Assembly (NCBI RefSeq): GCF_017084525.1
Contig: NZ_CP070950.1
Span: 2,232,001-2,296,000, forward strand
Origin: Conexibacter sp. SYSU D00693
Lineage (GTDB): Bacteria; Actinomycetota; Thermoleophilia; Solirubrobacterales; Solirubrobacteraceae
Direction of reading: 5' to 3'
Length of the DNA stretch: 64,000 bases
This document shows positions 1-7,925 of this stretch, in pieces. Below the pieces are notes generated by a model that was not told the DNA's origin, did not search any database, and worked only from the letters and a program-made list of their open reading frames with translations. How positions within the stretch are numbered: the first letter of the stretch is position 1; each line of letters opens with the position of its first letter. A program made the translations under genes and the position numbers.

Positions 1-212
1 GGGTCGGCATGCCGTTCCAGGCCCAGAAGGGCAACCCGCTGCCGCTCGGCGTCGAGGACGTCGCGGCCGCCCGCACCGAGCTCGAGGGCAAGGGCGTGAC
101 GTTCTTCGGCGACGTCCTGGACACCGGGGTCTGCCACATGGCGTTCTTCTCGGACCCGGACGGCAACGACCTCATGCTCCACCACCGCTACGCCCCCTAC
201 GACAACGCGTGA
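1..212 (+). CDS. VOC-family (glyoxalase/bleomycin-resistance fold) protein, 3' part
   Basis: The open frame enters from the left edge (first full codon at base 3) and ends at 212, so only the last ~70 residues are present. The visible part has the typical end of a vicinal-oxygen-chelate domain: an alternating alpha/beta stretch (VAAARTELEGKGV), then MAFFSDPDGNDLMLHHRY, where the DPDGN turn precedes the final strand that often carries a metal-binding residue. Such proteins include glyoxalases, extradiol dioxygenases and resistance proteins. Substrate and full length cannot be judged because the N-terminal half lies outside the window. Confidence 0.8.
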   Translation, partial: VGMPFQAQKGNPLPLGVEDVAAARTELEGKGVTFFGDVLDTGVCHMAFFSDPDGNDLMLHHRYAPYDNA

Positions 213-265
213 GACGTTCGTGAGAGGCGGGTGTCGGGCCCCGGGCGCGGGAGAAGCTCGGGGCC

Positions 266-724
266 ATGCACCTGCCTCGCACGACGCTCGCCGCCGCCCT
301 CGCCGCCGCGGCGGCCGGCGGTCTCACCGCCGCGCCCGCCCACGCCGCGCTGCCCAAGCCGTTCGACCTCTTCTCCGGCAAGTCCGCGACGCCCGGCGAC
401 GCCCACGCCTACGGCACGGTCACGTTCGCCCGCCGCGGCCAGGCCCTCGTCCAGGGCACGCTGAACGACCTCTGCCCGGCCGACGGCCACGGGGCCTACC
501 TCGAGGTCTGGGTGACCTTCAACGGCAACGGCCGCTTCCACACCGTCCGCACCCTGCGCGACCGGTCGAGGTGCGAGGGCGCCGGCAAGACCTTCCGCTT
601 CTGGACGCCCAAGAAGGGCAACCGCCGCGTGACCGGCGTGCACTTCCGCGTCCGCGAGTGCGACAAGACCGCCGCGGGGCTGCGCTGCACGACGGACTTC
701 TCGACGGCGGACGTCGAGCGCTAG
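266..724 (+). CDS. Small secreted protein of unknown function
   Basis: 152 residues. The N-terminus is a clear Sec signal peptide: a short basic start (MHLPRTT), an Ala-rich hydrophobic core and an AHA cleavage site near residue 28. The mature part is a small beta-rich domain with four cysteines (DLCPAD, SRCEG, RECDKT, LRCTT) that could form two disulfides, and no catalytic motif I recognise. The start is supported by an ATG directly before the signal peptide. The gene converges on the lipase gene and the two stop codons share the four bases CTAG at 721-724. Confidence 0.75.
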   Translation: MHLPRTTLAAALAAAAAGGLTAAPAHAALPKPFDLFSGKSATPGDAHAYGTVTFARRGQALVQGTLNDLCPADGHGAYLEVWVTFNGNGRFHTVRTLRDRSRCEGAGKTFRFWTPKKGNRRVTGVHFRVRECDKTAAGLRCTTDFSTADVER

Positions 725-1962
725 GTCCGGGCCGGGGTCGACAAGCGCGCGAGCACCCAACGCACCGCCGCCCCCGCCGCCTGACCGTCGTCGGCGACGT
801 CGACGTGCGTCGCGGTCGGCCACCGGCGCAAGGCGATGAGCGCCCCGCGGGCGCGCTGGCCGAGGACGAGCTCCTCGGTCAGCGGGAGCGGCGCGACGAG
901 GTCGAGCGCGCCGTGGTCGATGCGGACCGGGACACGGCGCAGGTCGGCCCGCCGGACGTCGTTCTCACGCAGCACGCGCAGGAGGATCGGCCGCGCCTGC
1001 GCGAACGCGGGGCCGGGCACCTGCGCCGGCGCCAGCCCGCCCCACGAGCTGCGACGGGTGAGCTCCACGAGGCAGCGATCCTCGACGTGCGGCAGCAAGC
1101 GAACCGCCGCCGGGGAGAGCGCGCCACGCGTGAGCATCGCCCGCAGCTGCGGATCGGCCTCCGCCGCACCGGTGATGATGAGCGACGCGAGCGCGGTCAG
1201 CCCGTCGACGGGCGGCGTGGCGAGCGGCACCAGCCGCAGGAGGTCGACGAGCTCGGCGGTCCGGGTCACGGGCGAGAACGCAGCGACGGCGCGCAGGTCG
1301 AGCTCGGGCGCGAGGCGCGCGCCCAGGTCGGCGCTCCACAGGGAGGCGACGCCGCCTTCCGAGTGGCCCATCGCCACCCACCGCCGCCCGATGCGTCGGT
1401 CGAGCCCGCGCGCCGCACGCACGGCGTCGGACTGCGACCGGGCCAGCGAGCGCCCGACGAGGTACGGGTGCCGGCCCGGAGTGCCGATGCCCTCGCCGTC
1501 GGGCCTGGCGACCGCGACCCCGGCGCGCAGCAGCCGAGCGACGACCGTGTCGGCGCGGGTGAGGCGCTCGAGCTCCGGGTTGTCGGGCGTGACGCGGCTG
1601 GGCGCGCAGCTGTCGGCGCCGCCCGTGGTGACGTGGAAGAACGACACAACCGGCCAGCCGCCGCGCGGCGGTGCGCCGTGCGGGACCGCCACGGTGGCCG
1701 ACTGCACGATCGGCCGACCGTCGAGGGCGCGGGAGCGGAACACCACCACGTCGGTGCGCGCCGCCGCGTCGAGCGCCGCCAGGCCCGCCGCCGGCCGTCG
1801 CCACACGACGGTCCCCGGGCGCCCCGGCACGAGGTCGGCGGGCGGGTCGTAGAACGCGTCACCCGCCGGGCCGACGGGTACCGCTCCCAGCGCGGCCGCC
1901 GCAGGACCGGCGACGGGCGCCGCCGCGAGGGCGGCGAGCAGCAGGAGGCGAGCGAGGAGCAC
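721..1962 (-). CDS. Secreted lipase/esterase (alpha/beta hydrolase, secretory-lipase type)
   Basis: 413 residues with an N-terminal signal peptide (hydrophobic first ~22 residues). The nucleophile elbow MGHSEGG puts the catalytic Ser at residue 201. A later VRIDHGALDLVAPL segment fits the acid strand and ATHVDV the catalytic His. Overall order and length match secretory triacylglycerol lipases, which cleave ester bonds of lipids outside the cell. The start is GTG, exactly 6 nt after a TACGGT hexamer (bases 1969-1974, minus strand), which suggests a leaderless mRNA. It lies downstream of the PucR-type regulator on the same strand, with paired operator-like sites at 1988-2033 in its promoter. 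A real substrate (fat, polyester, sterol ester) cannot be read. Confidence 0.8.
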   Translation of the reverse strand: MLLARLLLLAALAAAPVAGPAAAALGAVPVGPAGDAFYDPPADLVPGRPGTVVWRRPAAGLAALDAAARTDVVVFRSRALDGRPIVQSATVAVPHGAPPRGGWPVVSFFHVTTGGADSCAPSRVTPDNPELERLTRADTVVARLLRAGVAVARPDGEGIGTPGRHPYLVGRSLARSQSDAVRAARGLDRRIGRRWVAMGHSEGGVASLWSADLGARLAPELDLRAVAAFSPVTRTAELVDLLRLVPLATPPVDGLTALASLIITGAAEADPQLRAMLTRGALSPAAVRLLPHVEDRCLVELTRRSSWGGLAPAQVPGPAFAQARPILLRVLRENDVRRADLRRVPVRIDHGALDLVAPLPLTEELVLGQRARGALIALRRWPTATHVDVADDGQAAGAAVRWVLARLSTPART

Positions 1963-1968
1963 GGACCG

Positions 1969-1974
1969 ACCGTA
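1969..1974 (-). promoter_or_regulatory. -10 element of the lipase gene
   Basis: TACGGT on the minus strand followed by six bases (GGTCCG region) and the GTG start. The same hexamer-plus-six-base layout precedes many genes in this window, implying transcription starts at or next to the start codon. Confidence 0.55.
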
Positions 1975-1987
1975 GGCCGCGGAGCGC

Positions 1988-2033
1988 TGTCGGCGCCCAC
2001 AACGCCGGCGCTCCCGGACGGTGGGGCGCGACA
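1988..2033. promoter_or_regulatory. Paired operator-like sites upstream of the lipase gene
   Basis: A 14-bp near-palindrome TGTCGGCGCCCACA (1988-2001) covers the expected -35 region. A weaker copy, GGTGGGGCGCGACA (2020-2033), starts exactly 32 bp further upstream. The proximal site ends 25 bp before the start codon. The same site type, the same 32-bp pitch and the same 25-bp distance recur before the M28-like gene at 3276. The PucR-type regulator encoded between them is the natural candidate protein, which is an inference. Confidence 0.55.
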
Positions 2034-2036
2034 GCC

Positions 2037-3173
2037 CTAGGCCCCGACGCGCAGGAGGGCGAGCCGGACCTCGGCGAGGTCGCGCACCGCGCGCAGCGAT
2101 GCGCCCGTCACCTGCTCGAAGCGCCGCAGCCGGTTGCGCACGGTGTTCGGATGGACGGCGAGCTCCTGGGCCGCCGCCTCGGCGCTGAGGTCGTGGGCGA
2201 GGAACGCGGCGACGGTCTCGAGCACGGCGGGCTCCCCGGCGAGCGGACGCACGTAGCGGTCGGCCAGCGCGTCCCCCACCACCCCCTCGGCCTGGGCGAT
2301 CGCCTCGAGCGTGACGTCCTCGATGCCGAGGACGCCGCGCCGGCGGTGAGCGACCGCCGTCTCGAGCACGCGCGAGGCGACGACGAACGAGCGCGGCAGC
2401 TCGTCGAGGCGCCCCAGCGGCCCGACGCCGACCGCGACGTCCCCCGAGGTCGCGGTCGAGGGCCGGGCGGCGGCGAGGCCGACGACGTCGCCCTCGTAGG
2501 GGGCGACGAGCCCGCGGTCGAGGACCCCGGGCAGCTGCAGGTCGAGCAGCAGTGCGCGGTCGGCGCCTTCGTCAGCGCGGGCGCGGAAGGCGAGGTAGCG
2601 ACGCGCGGGGTCCAGGCCGACGGCCGCCGCGAGGCCGGGAGGTGCCCCGCGGGGCGACAGCAGGAGGCTGAGCACGAGCTCCGTCCGGCGCTGGCCGTCG
2701 GCCACCGCCAGCTCGACCTCCCGCCGGCGGTAGGCCCCGACGGCGCCCTCGACCATCGGCCCGGCGTAGTGCCAGGTGGCCTGGATGAGGGCGAGCGCCT
2801 GGGCGAGGTCGACGTCGCCCTCCTCGGCGGCCTCCGCGATCGCGCGGAAGGCCTCGTCGATGGCGAAGCGGTAGACGCGGACCATGCCCTCGACGGGCAG
2901 CCCCTGCTGGGCGCGCTGGTCGCCGATGAGCCGCATGGCGGCGCGGTCCTCCTCGGTCGGCTCGCGACCCTCGGCGAAGGCCGCCATGGCGAGCGCGAGG
3001 TCGCGGGCGATGCCCTCGGCCAGCTCCTGCTCGGTCACGCGCGCCGCGTACTCGGGGACCTCGGCGAGCGCCCGGCGAGCCGCGCGCCGCACGACCTGAT
3101 CGGCCCGGCTGGCCAGGACGGCGATGAGCGCCGCCGCGTCGACCGTGCCGTCCGTGCCCGGTGCCTGCCCCAC
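2037..3173 (-). CDS. PucR/CdaR-family transcriptional regulator
   Basis: 378 residues. The first ~160 residues form an all-helical RsbRD-like N-terminal domain seen in actinobacterial PucR regulators. The middle is a GGDEF-like, non-catalytic domain, and the C-terminal ~60 residues are the PucR helix-turn-helix (AAQELAVHPNTVRNRLRRFEQVTGASL). Such proteins sense metabolites and switch on neighbouring catabolic genes. The GTG start follows TAGGCT (3180-3185) by six bases. Genes on both sides (lipase and M28-like protein, both exported) carry the same paired operator-like sites, so it may control extracellular polymer use as well as itself. Confidence 0.85.
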   Translation of the reverse strand: MGQAPGTDGTVDAAALIAVLASRADQVVRRAARRALAEVPEYAARVTEQELAEGIARDLALAMAAFAEGREPTEEDRAAMRLIGDQRAQQGLPVEGMVRVYRFAIDEAFRAIAEAAEEGDVDLAQALALIQATWHYAGPMVEGAVGAYRRREVELAVADGQRRTELVLSLLLSPRGAPPGLAAAVGLDPARRYLAFRARADEGADRALLLDLQLPGVLDRGLVAPYEGDVVGLAAARPSTATSGDVAVGVGPLGRLDELPRSFVVASRVLETAVAHRRRGVLGIEDVTLEAIAQAEGVVGDALADRYVRPLAGEPAVLETVAAFLAHDLSAEAAAQELAVHPNTVRNRLRRFEQVTGASLRAVRDLAEVRLALLRVGA

Positions 3174-3179
3174 GGCGCG

Positions 3180-3185
3180 AGCCTA
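3180..3185 (-). promoter_or_regulatory. -10 element of the PucR-type regulator gene
   Basis: TAGGCT on the minus strand, six bases before the GTG start at 3173. The 3205-3218 operator copy lies ~20 bp upstream of it, over the expected -35 region, so binding there could affect both the regulator and the divergent gene. Confidence 0.5.
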
Positions 3186-3204
3186 GACCAGCGCCGCCGG
3201 TCGC

Positions 3205-3250
3205 TGTGGCGGTCGACAGGCCGCGGCCCCGCCGGCTGTCGGCGCGCACA
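3205..3250. promoter_or_regulatory. Paired operator-like sites between the PucR-type gene and the M28-like gene
   Basis: Two 14-bp sites, TGTGGCGGTCGACA (3205-3218) and TGTCGGCGCGCACA (3237-3250), start exactly 32 bp (three helical turns) apart in opposite orientation. Both begin TGT and end ACA. The proximal one ends 25 bp before the GTG at 3276 and overlaps the expected -35. This mirrors the lipase promoter base for base in geometry. Confidence 0.6.
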
Positions 3251-3263
3251 GCGCAGCCGCTCC

Positions 3264-3269
3264 TACGCT
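3264..3269 (+). promoter_or_regulatory. -10 element of the M28-like gene
   Basis: TACGCT followed by CGCGCC and the GTG start at 3276, giving a predicted leaderless transcript. Confidence 0.55.
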
Positions 3270-3275
3270 CGCGCC

Positions 3276-5144
3276 GTGCCCGTCCCGCGCTCGCTGCTCG
3301 TCGTCCTCCCGGTGCTCGCCGCGCTGCTGGTCCCCGCGCCGGGCCATGCCAGCATCCCGCCGACGATCCCGAGCAACGACGAGATCTTCCGCACCGTCGA
3401 GGACGTCGTGTCCTTCAGCCCGCGGCGCGTCGGGACACCGGGTCTGGAGCGCACCGTCGAGTACGTCGGGCGCCGGTTCAAGGAGCTGGGCCTGACCCGC
3501 GTCCACGTCGAGGAGACGCCGACCTGGTCCTGGGAGTCGCTCGAGCACCGCCTCGCGTTCGAGGGCGAGCCGCTCGACGCGTCGCCGGTCATCTACTCCC
3601 AGAGCCCGGCGCGCGACGCGGTCGGCGAGCAGTCCACGCCGCCGGGTGGGCTCGTCGCGCCGGTCGTCGACGTCGGTGGCGCGAGCGCGCGGGAGATCCG
3701 CGGCATGGACGTCCGCGGCAAGGTCGTCCTCTTCGACCTCCAGTTCCTGCTGCCCGTGGCGGGCCTGCTGCCGCTCTCGGAGTTCCTGTGGGACCCCGAC
3801 GGCTCGATGACCCTCTCGCCCCAGACGCTGCTCACCGCCAACCCCTACATCACGACGTTCACCGAGGCGGTGCGTGCCGCGCAGGACGCCGGCGCCGTCG
3901 GGTTCGTCGGCGTCCTCAGCGACTACTTCGACTCCCACCGGTACTACAACGAGTTCTACCGTCGCCTGGTCGTGCAGATCCCGGGCCTGTGGGTCACCCG
4001 GGCGACAGGCGCCCACCTGCGCGCACGGCTGGCCGCCAAGCCGGACGGCCGGGCCACGATCGTCCTGCGCACGAAGCGCGCGAAGGTCGACTCGCACGTG
4101 GTCGTCGGCTTCCTCGACGGCAAGAGCACCGACGCGATCCAGGTCCACTCGCACCACGACTCGGGGTTCTCCGGCGCGGTCGAGGACGCGTCGGGCGTCG
4201 CCGAGGTCCTGGCGCTCGCCGAGCACTTCGCCAAGCAGCCGGCCGCCTCGCGCGAGAAGACGCTCATGTTCACGACGTTCGACTCGCACTGGAGCGGCTA
4301 CGACGCGCACAACGCGTTCCTCAAGCGTCACGTCGTGCGCCGAGATCCGCGGCGCGACCCCAACCGCATCGTGGCCGACGTGACGCTCGAGCACATCGCC
4401 AAGCACGCGTTGCGCAAGCCCGACGGCTCGCTCGAGGTCTTCGACGCACCGGAGCCGCGCGGCGTGTTCGAGAACCTGGCGCCCCGGCTCAAGGGCAAGC
4501 TCATCGAGGGCATCGTGCGCCACGACCTGCGGCGCACCGCCGTGCTCAACGCGTCGCTGCTGCAGCCCGCCGGCGGCATCCCGACGGACTCGTCGGGGTG
4601 GGTCGTGCTCGGCATCCCGACCGCCGCGCTGATCTCCGGCCCGATGTACCTCTACGACGCCGCGGACACCACGGACAAGGTGCTCAAGGGCGAGCTGCAG
4701 CGCGTCGCCGCCGCCTTCGCCGGGCTGATCGACGCGATGGACGGCACGCCCTCGAACGCGCTGGGCCTGCTGCCCTCGCCGGTCGCCGAGGCCCTCGGGC
4801 GCCAGCTCGCCGGCGACGTCTCGAAGGTCCCCGACAGCGTCGACCGGGCGGTCGGAGAGGCGGCGGCGCCCGCCCCGGCCTGCCGGGTCGCGCGCCGCGG
4901 CAGCGCGGTGCGCGACGTGCGCGTGGTGCGCGGCCGCTCCGGCGCTCGCCTGCGCTTCCGCGCCCGCCGGACCGCCACGGTGCGCGTGACCGCGGTCCTG
5001 GCCGGCGGCCGCGCCCGGGCGCTCGGTGGGTCCCGGCGCCTCACGGCCTGCACGACGAGCACGGTGGCCCTGCCGCGCGGCACGCGGCGCGCGCGCGTCG
5101 CCTGGCGCGGCGGTGTGAGGACCGTCCGCGTCGCGGGTCGCTAG
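3276..5144 (+). CDS. Secreted M28-like peptidase homologue with altered active-site residues
   Basis: 622 residues from a GTG start chosen because it follows TACGCT by six bases and opens a good signal peptide (cleavage after GHA near residue 25). A protease-associated insertion is followed by an M28-type core: HSHHDSG (H293, D295) and VEDASG (D304) match the first metal ligand and the bridging Asp of di-zinc aminopeptidases. The usual Glu-Glu pair is replaced by S337-H338 (TFDSHWSG), and the last His of the 'yH..xD' motif is Tyr (YLYDAADTTD, Y460). The metal site is therefore changed and activity is uncertain. The C-terminal ~90 residues form a separate Arg-rich beta domain. It is probably co-regulated with the lipase by the PucR-type protein. 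Confidence 0.75.
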   Translation: MPVPRSLLVVLPVLAALLVPAPGHASIPPTIPSNDEIFRTVEDVVSFSPRRVGTPGLERTVEYVGRRFKELGLTRVHVEETPTWSWESLEHRLAFEGEPLDASPVIYSQSPARDAVGEQSTPPGGLVAPVVDVGGASAREIRGMDVRGKVVLFDLQFLLPVAGLLPLSEFLWDPDGSMTLSPQTLLTANPYITTFTEAVRAAQDAGAVGFVGVLSDYFDSHRYYNEFYRRLVVQIPGLWVTRATGAHLRARLAAKPDGRATIVLRTKRAKVDSHVVVGFLDGKSTDAIQVHSHHDSGFSGAVEDASGVAEVLALAEHFAKQPAASREKTLMFTTFDSHWSGYDAHNAFLKRHVVRRDPRRDPNRIVADVTLEHIAKHALRKPDGSLEVFDAPEPRGVFENLAPRLKGKLIEGIVRHDLRRTAVLNASLLQPAGGIPTDSSGWVVLGIPTAALISGPMYLYDAADTTDKVLKGELQRVAAAFAGLIDAMDGTPSNALGLLPSPVAEALGRQLAGDVSKVPDSVDRAVGEAAAPAPACRVARRGSAVRDVRVVRGRSGARLRFRARRTATVRVTAVLAGGRARALGGSRRLTACTTSTVALPRGTRRARVAWRGGVRTVRVAGR

Positions 5145-5148
5145 CGCG

Positions 5149-5295
5149 CTACTCGGCCAGCGCGAGCCGGCGGGCGACCGCCGGCGCGACGGGCGCCGCG
5201 TCGGGCTCGGAGGGCTGCGGCGCGGCGGTGCCGAGGAAGTCGTCCCAGTCGGCGGGCTCGCGGGTGGTGGTCTCGATGACGATCGGCGTGGTCAT
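5149..5295 (-). CDS. Small hypothetical protein (48 aa)
   Basis: A short frame of normal amino-acid composition, beginning MTTPIVIETTTREP and containing ADWDDFLG and a Pro/Ala-rich stretch, ending ARRLALAE. It fits the third-position GC bias of real genes here, unlike the Arg-rich frame overlapping it. A purine-rich run (AGAGG, near 5323) lies too far upstream to be a sure ribosome site. It converges on the M28-like gene, leaving only 4 bp between stops. No domain is recognised; it could be a chance frame. Confidence 0.45.
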   Translation of the reverse strand: MTTPIVIETTTREPADWDDFLGTAAPQPSEPDAAPVAPAVARRLALAE

Positions 5296-5352
5296 GGCTG
5301 TGAGACCGGACGACTCGCCCACCTCTTACGGTGCGCGGCGCGGACTTCCTGC

Positions 5353-5778
5353 TCAGCCGCCGGCGGGCAGGCCGCGCTCGAGCGCGACGAAGCCCGCGGC
5401 CCGCGCGTAGAGCACGTAGAGCCGGAAGGACCTGGCGTAGCTGTTCGCGCACGCGCGGTCGAAGAGGCGCAGCGCCTCGTCGTCGGTCAGCGCGACCGAG
5501 CGGACGTTGGTGTCCTTGCGGCTGACCTGGTTGCGGATGTCGTCGATCGTCGCGAGCTTGCGGATGCGCTCACCCCCGACCCAGTCCTTGCACTGGGCCA
5601 GCGGGGCGACCGAGCCGGCCAGCAGCTCGCCGAGCGGCTTGGCCCGGTCGCGCGCCTCCTGCTCGGCGGCGGCGCGGCGCTTGGCGGCGTCCGCCGCCCC
5701 GTCCTCGCCGTCGGACCCGCAGCCGGCGACGGCGAGCGCGAGGCCCGCCGTCGCGGCCGCGAGCAGCCTCCTACTCAC
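5353..5778 (-). CDS. Putative lipoprotein of unknown function
   Basis: 141 residues with a type II signal peptide: MSRRLLAAATAG, then the lipobox AVAGC (Cys at ~20) and a Gly/Asp/Ser linker. The mature part is mostly helical with two further cysteines (AQCKDW, DRACANSY) and no known domain. Its GTG start overlaps the stop of the upstream beta-helix gene by 8 bp, so the two are almost surely translated together and may act in the same envelope process. Confidence 0.7.
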   Translation of the reverse strand: MSRRLLAAATAGLALAVAGCGSDGEDGAADAAKRRAAAEQEARDRAKPLGELLAGSVAPLAQCKDWVGGERIRKLATIDDIRNQVSRKDTNVRSVALTDDEALRLFDRACANSYARSFRLYVLYARAAGFVALERGLPAGG

Positions 5779-7819
5779 GGCCCTGCAGGACGTCGTTGGC
5801 CTTCAGCACCTGGTCGATCTTCGCCTGCAGGGCCTTGGCGCGGGCGGTGCCGCGGAAGGCGTCGGCCGCGGCGCGCTGGCGGGCGGCGTCCTGCTGGGCG
5901 AGGCGCGTGCCGGGCTTGGCCGGCATCTGGAACCAGTAGCAGAGGGGTCGATCGGCGGGCTTGTCGCCGTCCTCGTACATCGAGCAGTTGAGCAGGACCG
6001 CCGCCTTCACGACGTCGCCGATGCCCATGCTCGAGCCGCACGAGCGCGGCAGGAGGTCGGGCAGCACGCCGCTGCCGGGGCCGGTGATCGACGCGGCGGT
6101 GCCGTCCACGCCGACGTTGTCGTACCAGCAGTTGCCGTTGTTGGCGGCCCACTCGTCCCACCAGAAGTCGACGCCGTTGGGCATCCGGCGCGTGGTGTCG
6201 GGGCTGTGCTTGTTGCCGAACTTCCCGACGCCCTCGTGCATCTTGAAGTCCTTGGGCGCCTGGCCCATGACGTTGTCGTAGTAGCGGTTGCCGCAGGACG
6301 TCGTGGCGATCACCGTGATCTGGCAGTGGACCTTCGCGTCGACGTTGCCCTCGGGCGTGCCGGCGACGAGGTCCGGCACCGCGTTGAGCACCGTGCCGTG
6401 GCGCCAGTTGTCGAAGATGAAGTTGTCCCGGACGATGCCGTTGTTCATCCCCGGCCAGACGATGCCCGAGCCGATCGGCATGGGCACGAGGGGCTCGATC
6501 GACGGCGGCTCGACCCCGTACAGGTCGAGGTTGTTCGAGTAGATGTAGTTCTTGTCGATGAGCATGCCGTCGGCGGGGTAGCCGGGGTGCCCCGGCGCCG
6601 ACAGCGTGTCGCTCGAGATGCCCGCGACGTTGCCGTAGATGTGGTTCTCGGTGACGCGGACGGAGTTGCCCATCGAGCCCGAGTAGGCCAGCGTCGAACC
6701 GTGCAGGTCGCAGTTGCGGACGACGCTGTTGTAGCGCTGCTCGGGGTAGACGTCGCGGCGGCGGAACTCGCCGGTCTGCGGCGAGGCGCCCGGGTAGACG
6801 ACCGCGTCGCCCGCGCCGAAGCCGTCGCAGTTCTGGATGACGTTGTGGTCGGTGGTGAAGCTCAGGTGCCCGTAGTCCAGGTGCCAGAAGAACTTCACCT
6901 TGTCGAGGAGGATGCCGTCGGTCTCCTCGGTGTAGAAGCCGTGCTCGGCGGCGCCGCGCAGCAGGAAGTTGCGCCCGACGAAGCCGTCGGAGCGGTCGGT
7001 GCGCATGACGACGTGCTTGAGGAACTTGCCCGGCTTCTCCTCCGGGTCCAGCGGGTTCTGGTAGTCGTCGCCGCCGTCGATGAGGACGTCCTCGGGGATG
7101 ACGCCCGAGCCCTCGATCTGGAGGTTGCAGCGCAGGCACTCGCCGACCTCCTGCTCCGGGATGCCGTGGCGGTCCGGGCGCGGCGGCACGAGCGGCTTGC
7201 CCTTGACCGCGCGGCCCTGGACGTAGATGAGGTTCTGGTCGTTCTGGCAGGTGGCCTGGTACTGGTAGCTCGGCGTCGGCGTGCCCGTCTGGTCGTTCTG
7301 CAGCAGCGACGGGTTGCAGCGCGGGTCGTTCACCGGCGCCTTGCGCGACTCGGGCTCGGTGTAGCGGCCCGGCATGATCACGACGCGGTCGTTGTTGCCC
7401 GACGCGGTGACCGCGGCCTGGATCGACTTGAACTTGCAGCGGCGCTTGAGCGTCGTGTTGATCTTGATGAGCCGTCGCGCCTGCTTCTTGCTCATCGGCG
7501 TCGCCGGCTGGCTCGGACGGATCTTCACGCCGACCTTGCGCGCCTTGCCGACGGCCGCGCGCAGGAGCTTCAGGGAGTCGTCCTGGCAGACGACCCGGAC
7601 CTTGCCGGGGCCGGCGCCGGTCACGGCCGAGGCCAGCGACCGGATCTCGGGCACCTTGCCGCCCGCCGCCGGGGTGACCGACGTGTCGGGCCGCGGGTCC
7701 GGCCAGTAGGACGGGCGCTCGAGGTGCGCCGACGCCGCCGCCGGGACCGCCAGGCCCACGAACGCCGCGACGGCCGCCACGCGACCGGACTTCCCCCTCA
7801 GGACTCCCCTCATGGCCAC
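5771..7819 (-). CDS. Secreted right-handed parallel beta-helix protein
   Basis: 682 residues with a signal peptide (cleavage at ASA|H near residue 30). After a spacer, NDRVVIMPGRYTEP is the typical opening of a pectate-lyase-like or NosD-like solenoid. A long series of ~22-25-residue rungs follows, rich in N-x-I, V-x-N and HVVMRTDRSDGF-like strands (residues ~230-480). Such solenoids bind or cleave surface polysaccharides. No unambiguous polysaccharide-lyase catalytic set is visible, so the substrate is open. Ten or more cysteines suggest disulfides outside the cell. It is translationally coupled to the lipoprotein gene downstream. Confidence 0.75.
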   Translation of the reverse strand: MAMRGVLRGKSGRVAAVAAFVGLAVPAAASAHLERPSYWPDPRPDTSVTPAAGGKVPEIRSLASAVTGAGPGKVRVVCQDDSLKLLRAAVGKARKVGVKIRPSQPATPMSKKQARRLIKINTTLKRRCKFKSIQAAVTASGNNDRVVIMPGRYTEPESRKAPVNDPRCNPSLLQNDQTGTPTPSYQYQATCQNDQNLIYVQGRAVKGKPLVPPRPDRHGIPEQEVGECLRCNLQIEGSGVIPEDVLIDGGDDYQNPLDPEEKPGKFLKHVVMRTDRSDGFVGRNFLLRGAAEHGFYTEETDGILLDKVKFFWHLDYGHLSFTTDHNVIQNCDGFGAGDAVVYPGASPQTGEFRRRDVYPEQRYNSVVRNCDLHGSTLAYSGSMGNSVRVTENHIYGNVAGISSDTLSAPGHPGYPADGMLIDKNYIYSNNLDLYGVEPPSIEPLVPMPIGSGIVWPGMNNGIVRDNFIFDNWRHGTVLNAVPDLVAGTPEGNVDAKVHCQITVIATTSCGNRYYDNVMGQAPKDFKMHEGVGKFGNKHSPDTTRRMPNGVDFWWDEWAANNGNCWYDNVGVDGTAASITGPGSGVLPDLLPRSCGSSMGIGDVVKAAVLLNCSMYEDGDKPADRPLCYWFQMPAKPGTRLAQQDAARQRAAADAFRGTARAKALQAKIDQVLKANDVLQGRE

Positions 7820-7913
7820 GAGAGGTTAACCATCGGCTTGCACGGATGTGCAGGTTGTGGACGGTCGGGCGGATCGGCTGCGCCTGACGGGCGAAGGACC
7901 GCGGCGGCTCCCC

Positions 7914-7919
7914 TACCCT
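7914..7919 (+). promoter_or_regulatory. -10 element of the lipoprotein gene at 7926
   Basis: TACCCT followed by CGTGCC and ATG, the six-base leaderless layout. It decides the ATG at 7926 over an upstream start at 7848. Confidence 0.5.
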
Positions 7920-7925
7920 CGTGCC

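Noticed and set aside
5141-5452. 103-codon minus-strand frame next to the M28-like gene
   Set aside because: Arg/Ala/His-rich shadow without motif; the overlapping 48-aa frame has better composition.
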